Shown here in pieces: positions 40,138-44,074 of a DNA stretch of 44,074 nt. The notes under the pieces are model-generated. The model made no database searches and was not told the DNA's origin. It saw only the letters and a list, made by a program, of their open reading frames with translations. Source of the stretch: [Clostridium] clostridioforme AGR2157 (GTDB lineage Bacteria; Bacillota; Clostridia; Lachnospirales; Lachnospiraceae); the NCBI RefSeq assembly GCF_000424325.1, contig NZ_AUJR01000043.1, forward strand, positions 1 through 44,074, in the 5' to 3' direction. The position numbers and the translations under genes are program-made. How positions within the stretch are numbered: position 1 is the stretch's first letter; each line of letters starts with the position of its first letter.

Positions 40138-40185
40138 CCATAAAGCTTTCTTCAAGTCCCATCTCTATTCCATCCCTGCAAATAT

Positions 40186-40824
40186 TTATTCCACTCCCGC
40201 TTTTTTGCAGATATCATTGAGACAGCATGACTCGCAGTGGGGTTTTGTCCTGGCCGTGCAGACGTCCCGGCCATGGAATACCAGCCTGTGGCAGAAATCG
40301 CTGCCCTCCTCAGGCGGTACAAGCTTCCACAGAGCCATCTCCACCTTCTTGGGCTCCTTGATTCCATCCACCAAACCCATGCGGTTCACCAGGCGGATGC
40401 AGTGTGTGTCCGTCACAATGGCAGGTTTTCCAAACACATCCCCCATAATCAGGTTGGCGCTCTTTCTTCCCACTCCGGGAAGCTTTAACAGGGCGTCAAA
40501 GTCATCCGGCACCTTGCCTCCATACTGTTCCTTCAGTATCTTCATGCAGGCGCTTATGTCCCTGGCCTTGCTGTGTCCCAGGCCGCAGGGCTTCACAATC
40601 CGTTCAATGTCTTCCACATCCGCCTCTGCCAGGGCATCCACATCCGGATATTTGGCGTAAAGGTCCTCAACCACCACGTTCACCCTTGCATCTGTACACT
40701 GTGCCGCCAGACGTACACTGACCAGCAGCTTCCACGCATGGTCATAGTCCAGGGTACAGCCTGCATCGGGATATTCTTTTTTCAGGCGGCCTATGATTTC
40801 CAATGCTAGTTTTTCCTTAGTCAT
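40186..40824 (-). CDS. nth: Endonuclease III
   Basis: A 212-residue base-excision repair glycosylase/AP lyase. The helix-hairpin-helix LLKLPGVGRKSANLI holds the catalytic Lys, VTDTHCIRL the catalytic Asp, and CTARTKPHCESCCLNDIC the 4Fe-4S cluster cysteines (first spacing seven residues, one longer than in E. coli Nth). It removes oxidised pyrimidines. ATG 40824 follows AAAGGAG; the product length is normal. Confidence 0.95.
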   Translation of the reverse strand: MTKEKLALEIIGRLKKEYPDAGCTLDYDHAWKLLVSVRLAAQCTDARVNVVVEDLYAKYPDVDALAEADVEDIERIVKPCGLGHSKARDISACMKILKEQYGGKVPDDFDALLKLPGVGRKSANLIMGDVFGKPAIVTDTHCIRLVNRMGLVDGIKEPKKVEMALWKLVPPEEGSDFCHRLVFHGRDVCTARTKPHCESCCLNDICKKAGVE

Positions 40825-40965
40825 GTTATATCTCCTTTGTATGCTGCAGCGCACTTCTTTTTAACTTCTTTTTTACTTCCTTTTTACTTCTTTGTATCTT
40901 CCTGCGCTTCTCTTTTCACATACATCTTATTATACATGACACAGGTTTATTTCTCAAGGGAAATA

Positions 40966-41000
40966 CCCTGGGGCAGACTGTAAAGACAACGGCCCCAGGG
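40966..41000 (-). terminator. Terminator of the mms transporter operon
   Basis: CCCTGGGGC (40966-40974) and GCCCCAGGG (40992-41000) form a nine-base GC stem 30 bases after the mmsB stop; the minus-strand tail TATTTCCC is weakly T-rich. Confidence 0.6.
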
Positions 41001-41029
41001 CAGATTATTCCTGTTGATATCACATATGA

Positions 41030-42198
41030 TTATTTAACAATAAACGACTTTCTCTTACTCACCACATCAAATATAACGGCTGCCAGCAGAACGCCGCCCT
41101 TTACCACCTTTTGCAGGTTCTGGTCCACACCCATGATGCTCATGCCCAGATTCAGCACGCCCATGAGGGTTGCGCCCACGATAACCCCGGGCACTGTACC
41201 GGTGCCGCCGTATGCGGAAGCGCCGCCGATGAAGCACGCGCCGATTGCGTCCATCTCATAGCTGTTTCCAGCCGTGGGGTTGGCGGAGTTCAGTCTGGCC
41301 ACTGTGACCATGCCCGCGATGGCTGCCAGAAGGCCCATGTTCAGGTAGGCCAGGAAATATACCCGGTTGGTATTGATGCCGGAAAGCTTTGTTGCCTTCT
41401 CATTGCCGCCCACAGCGTAAAAGTAGCGGCCTGTGGTGGTCTTGGAGGCAATCTGTAGATTCCGATGATGACCGCAACCCAGATAAGAGCGTTTGGAATC
41501 CCCTTGTACTGGGCCAGACGGAACATGAAGGAGAGCAGGACAACGCAGATGACTGCCATTTTGACCACAACTCCCGTAAGGGGCTCCACATAATACCCCT
41601 TTGCCAGTTTCTGTCTCCTTCCATTGAACACGATAAAGGCATAGGCAACACAGGCAATGACTCCCACCAGGAAACAGGTCAGGTTAAAGCCCTCCACTGC
41701 GAAGAAATCCGGCACATAGTTGTTGAACAGCACCAGAAACTGGTCCGGTATGGGGGCCAGCGTCATTCCCTGAAGCACCACGTTGGAAAGCCCCCTGAAC
41801 ATCAGCATGCCGGCCAGGGTAACGATAAAAGGTGGAATCCTGACATAGGCAATCCAGAATCCCTGCCATGCTCCCACCAGCATTCCCATGATGGCCATGG
41901 CGATGAGTGTAAGGCAGGGGCTGATGCCCATTTCCACCATCATCTTGCCTCCGATGGCGCCCACGAAGCATACCACGGAACCAACCGAGAGGTCGATGTT
42001 GCCTCCTGTCAGGATACAGAACAGCATACCGGTGGCCAGGATAAATACATAGGCATTCTGGGCAATCAGGTTGTTTACGTTCTGCGGAAGAAGCATCTTG
42101 CCTCCCGTGTTCACGGTAAACAGTATGATGATGACCGCAAGGGCGATAATCATTGTATATTTTTTCAGAATCTCTGAGATTTTCAGCTTTTGATCCAT
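41030..42198 (-). CDS. mmsB: Multiple-monosaccharide ABC transporter permease (MmsB/GguB), one-base frameshift
   Basis: ATG 42198, three bases after the mmsA stop, with AAGGAGAG. The first part reads as a sugar permease (VNNLIAQNAYVFILATGMLF, GGNIDLSVGSVVCFVGAIGG, IPPFIVTLAGMLMFRGLSN) up to VIIGIYR. It then loses frame near 41457; restoring one T gives FASKTTTGRYFYAVGGNEKA and continues to the end (AYGGTGTVPGVIVGATLMGV). Restored length is 389 residues, normal for GguB/MmsB with about ten membrane helices. As written it would be truncated and inactive. Confidence 0.85.
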
Positions 42199-42201
42199 GG
42201 T

Positions 42202-43740
42202 CTACTCTCCTTTATCAGCTTTAAGAATACAGGACATAATATATTCCTGGGTAGCTTCCGAAGCGTCCACTTCCCCGGCCAGCCTGCCCTCATTCATAAT
42301 ATAAATGCGGTCGGACATGCCCAGCACCTCGGGAAGCTCCGACGATATCATGATGACGGACTTTCCCTCCTCCACCAGACGGTTTATGATACAGTATATC
42401 TCATACTTTGCGCCTACGTCGATTCCCCTTGTGGGCTCATCCAGAATCAGGACATCGGGCTCCGTGAACATCCATTTTGCCAGAAGTACCTTCTGCTGGT
42501 TGCCGCCGCTTAAATTTCCTGCGTTCTGTTCCACTCCAGGACATTTTGTCTTCAGCTTATCCTTGTACTCCACAGCCACCATGTATTCTTTGTCCTTGTC
42601 TATGACTCCATGGCTGCTGACCGCCCCCATGTTGGCAAGGGTGGTGTTTACACGGATGGGATTGGACAAGATAAGGCCGTTCCCCTTCCTGTCCTCAGTC
42701 ACATATGCGATTTTATGGCATATGGCATCGTGCACCGTATTCAGATGGACTTCTTTCCCCTCAATATAAAGCTGTCCCGATATATTGGTGCCGTAGCTCT
42801 TTCCGAAAATGCTCATGGCCAGCTCCGTACGTCCTGCGCCCATCAGCCCGCAGATTCCCACCACTTCTCCTTTGTTCACATGAATGGACACATGGTCCAC
42901 CACCTTCCTGTCTGAGTACAGGGGATGGTATACCACCCAATCCCTGACCTTAAGGGCAGTGCCGCCGATGTTGATGTTCTCCCTCCTGGGGAACCGGTCT
43001 GTCAGCTCACGTCCCACCATGCCCTTTATGATCCGGTCCTCTGAGATGTCATCTGTCTGTTTATCCAGTGTCTCTATGGTGGAGCCGTCACGGATGACCG
43101 TTATCTTGTCAGCCACATATGCGATCTCGTTGAGCTTATGGGAAATAATGATGGATGTCATGCCCTCCTGCTTGAATTTAAGCAGCAGCTCCAGCAGGGC
43201 TTTGGAATCATCCTCATTGAGGGAAGCAGTTGGTTCGTCCAGAATCAGCAGCCGGGCCTTTTTGGCAAGGGCCTTGGCTATCTCCACCATCTGCTGCTTT
43301 CCCACCCCGATATCCTTGATCAATGTATGGGAGGACTCATTAAGGCCCACTGTCTTTAAATAGCGGTCAGCCTCGTCGTATGTCTGGTCCCAGTTAATTG
43401 CCATCTTCTTTCCTTTTTCATTTCCAAGGTACATGTTCTCGCCAATGGACATATATGGAATCAACGCCAGCTCCTGATGGATGATGACGATTCCCTTTTC
43501 CTCGCTGTCGCTGATTTTATCGAACTTGCACACCTGTCCGCCGTAAATGATGTCGCCCTCATATGTGCCGTAGGGATATATGCCGCTGAGCACGTTCATG
43601 AGAGTGGATTTACCGGCTCCGTTTTCCCCCACCAGCGCGTGGATTTCTCCCTTTTCCACCTTCAGGTTTACATTGTCAAGGGCTTTTACTCCGGGGAAGG
43701 TCTTGGTGATATTTCTCATTTCCAAAAGTATCTCTGCCAT
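42202..43740 (-). CDS. mmsA: Multiple-monosaccharide ABC transporter ATPase (MmsA/GguA)
   Basis: A 512-residue two-domain ATPase. Domain 1: [41 protein letters not shown]. Domain 2: [46 protein letters not shown]. This is the RbsA/GguA type for pentose or hexose import. ATG 43740 follows GAGGG at five bases. The substrate-binding protein expected upstream lies outside the window, and a group II intron sits directly between. Confidence 0.93.
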   Translation of the reverse strand: MAEILLEMRNITKTFPGVKALDNVNLKVEKGEIHALVGENGAGKSTLMNVLSGIYPYGTYEGDIIYGGQVCKFDKISDSEEKGIVIIHQELALIPYMSIGENMYLGNEKGKKMAINWDQTYDEADRYLKTVGLNESSHTLIKDIGVGKQQMVEIAKALAKKARLLILDEPTASLNEDDSKALLELLLKFKQEGMTSIIISHKLNEIAYVADKITVIRDGSTIETLDKQTDDISEDRIIKGMVGRELTDRFPRRENINIGGTALKVRDWVVYHPLYSDRKVVDHVSIHVNKGEVVGICGLMGAGRTELAMSIFGKSYGTNISGQLYIEGKEVHLNTVHDAICHKIAYVTEDRKGNGLILSNPIRVNTTLANMGAVSSHGVIDKDKEYMVAVEYKDKLKTKCPGVEQNAGNLSGGNQQKVLLAKWMFTEPDVLILDEPTRGIDVGAKYEIYCIINRLVEEGKSVIMISSELPEVLGMSDRIYIMNEGRLAGEVDASEATQEYIMSCILKADKGE

Positions 43741-43750
43741 TCTATCCCTC

Positions 43751-43820
43751 ATCGGATAGGGGAGATTTTAACCTCCCCTTCCACACCACGTAGCGTACCG
43801 TTCGGTACTACGCGGTTCAA
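43751..43820 (-). ncRNA. Group II intron domains V and VI
   Basis: On the minus strand 43820-43781 reads TTGAACCGCGTAGTACCG then AACGGTACGCTACGTGGTGTGG: a 3' stem-loop with GAA-type loop like bacterial domain V. Then GGGGAGGTTAAAATCTCCCC (near 43779-43759) is a hairpin with an internal A-rich bulge, like domain VI with its branch-point A. The maturase stop codon lies at the start of domain V, as in typical bacterial introns. Confidence 0.8.
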
Positions 43821-44074
43821 TAGTTTACTCGGACTTTCAAATAGTGGGCAGTCATATCGGGATAACCAAGTCTGTCCACTATGATTCTTTTGGTGAGTGC
43901 CGAGTTGAGCATTCCCGCCGCTCTCCACACTCCCTTTCGGCAGTTCGCCATCTCATGCACCTTCCACTCTGGTAAATGTAACGCCCGCAACATTTTATAT
44001 CTTGTGCGTACCTTCTTCCATTGTTTCCAGTACACCGCTCGGATTCTGTGGCGCAGCCACTCATCCGTCTGTTC
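43817..44074 (-). CDS. ltrA: Group II intron reverse transcriptase/maturase, C-terminal 85 residues
   Basis: The open frame enters from the right edge and ends at 43817. It reads DEWLRHRIRAVYWKQWKKVR, KMLRALHLPEWKVHEMAN and RKGVWRAAGMLNSALTK, then YPDMTAHYLKVRVNY. This is the conserved maturase (domain X) end of LtrA-type proteins, which helps the intron splice and insert. The reverse transcriptase domain is outside the window. Confidence 0.92.
   Translation of the reverse strand, partial: EQTDEWLRHRIRAVYWKQWKKVRTRYKMLRALHLPEWKVHEMANCRKGVWRAAGMLNSALTKRIIVDRLGYPDMTAHYLKVRVNY

Larger units (their letters stand above)
43751..44074 (-). mobile_element. Group II intron, 3' part
   Basis: The right edge carries the maturase C-terminus followed by domains V and VI. 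The 3' splice boundary is placed after ATCCGAT (minus strand, ending at 43751), leaving GAGGGATAGA as exon before the mmsA ATG. The 5' part lies beyond position 44074. Confidence 0.85.

Noticed and set aside
43756-43780. AGGGGAG..CTCCCCT hairpin as a terminator before mmsA
   Set aside because: It follows a domain V-like structure and a maturase C-terminus, so it is better read as group II intron domain VI.
1-44074. tRNA or rRNA genes
   Set aside because: No cloverleaf with T-loop GTTCRA and CCA end or rRNA core sequence was noticed on either strand; a dedicated scan was not possible.

Overview
The window reads as a spore-forming, low-to-mid GC Firmicute of the Lachnospiraceae, most likely close to Enterocloster / Clostridium clostridioforme. 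This rests on a cotJ spore-coat operon, an [FeFe] hydrogenase-like protein, BMP-type nucleoside and multiple-monosaccharide ABC transporters, strong GGAGG ribosome binding sites throughout, and a prophage of familiar clostridial layout. The species is an inference.

Positions 1 to about 18600 are the right-hand part of a prophage; its structural genes and left end lie outside the window. From 12107 down to 1 on the minus strand runs the early operon: small hypothetical genes, a Mu Gam-like protein, a Sak4-like RecA-fold ATPase, RusA, a DEAD/DEAH helicase, a DUF669 protein, a P4-type primase-helicase, zinc-ribbon proteins, SSB, an HTH protein, a cytosine methyltransferase and an XF1762-like protein. 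Between the primase and the next gene lies a cluster of TGCCCC repeats around an AT-rich core, a candidate replication origin. From 12.1 to 16.8 kb is the lysogeny module: a ClpP-like protease, a Cro-like regulator diverging from an ImmR/ImmA pair across a compact operator region, a DUF4352 lipoprotein, a frameshifted membrane protein and a type I toxin-antitoxin locus of the holin-like toxin family. A large serine integrase ends the prophage.

The most striking observation is the integration site. The first 33 codons of cotJC, directly coupled to intact cotJB and cotJA, are cut off by the prophage, and the fragment's stop codon lies over the end of the integrase gene. This resembles the skin (sigK) and SP-beta (spsM) arrangements, in which excision during sporulation rebuilds a sporulation gene. 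Next to cotJ is a divergent, very Cys/Gly-rich coat-type gene with a sigma-K-like promoter.

From 20.2 to 21.4 kb is a decayed phenylacetate-CoA ligase / indolepyruvate oxidoreductase / PaaI thioesterase locus, followed by a CBS-domain protein. A nine-gene minus-strand operon (32.6 to 22.4 kb) encodes a BMP lipoprotein, a two-domain ABC ATPase, two permeases, a nucleoside hydrolase, two M20 hydrolases, an amidotransferase-like protein and a LacI regulator; a strong promoter with tandem LacI-type operators precedes it. Then come a hydrogenase-like protein, a GrpB-GNAT pseudogene, a small alarmone synthetase, a peptide deformylase, a patatin, a DUF4272 protein, a GNAT acetyltransferase, endonuclease III, and the mmsB/mmsA sugar transporter genes. 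The right edge holds the 3' end of a group II intron (maturase C-terminus, domains V and VI) inserted 10 bases before the mmsA start.

At least eight genes across the window are broken by the loss of one base, mostly in short homopolymers. This suggests base-level sequence error as much as biology, so 'frameshifted' calls should be read with that in mind.
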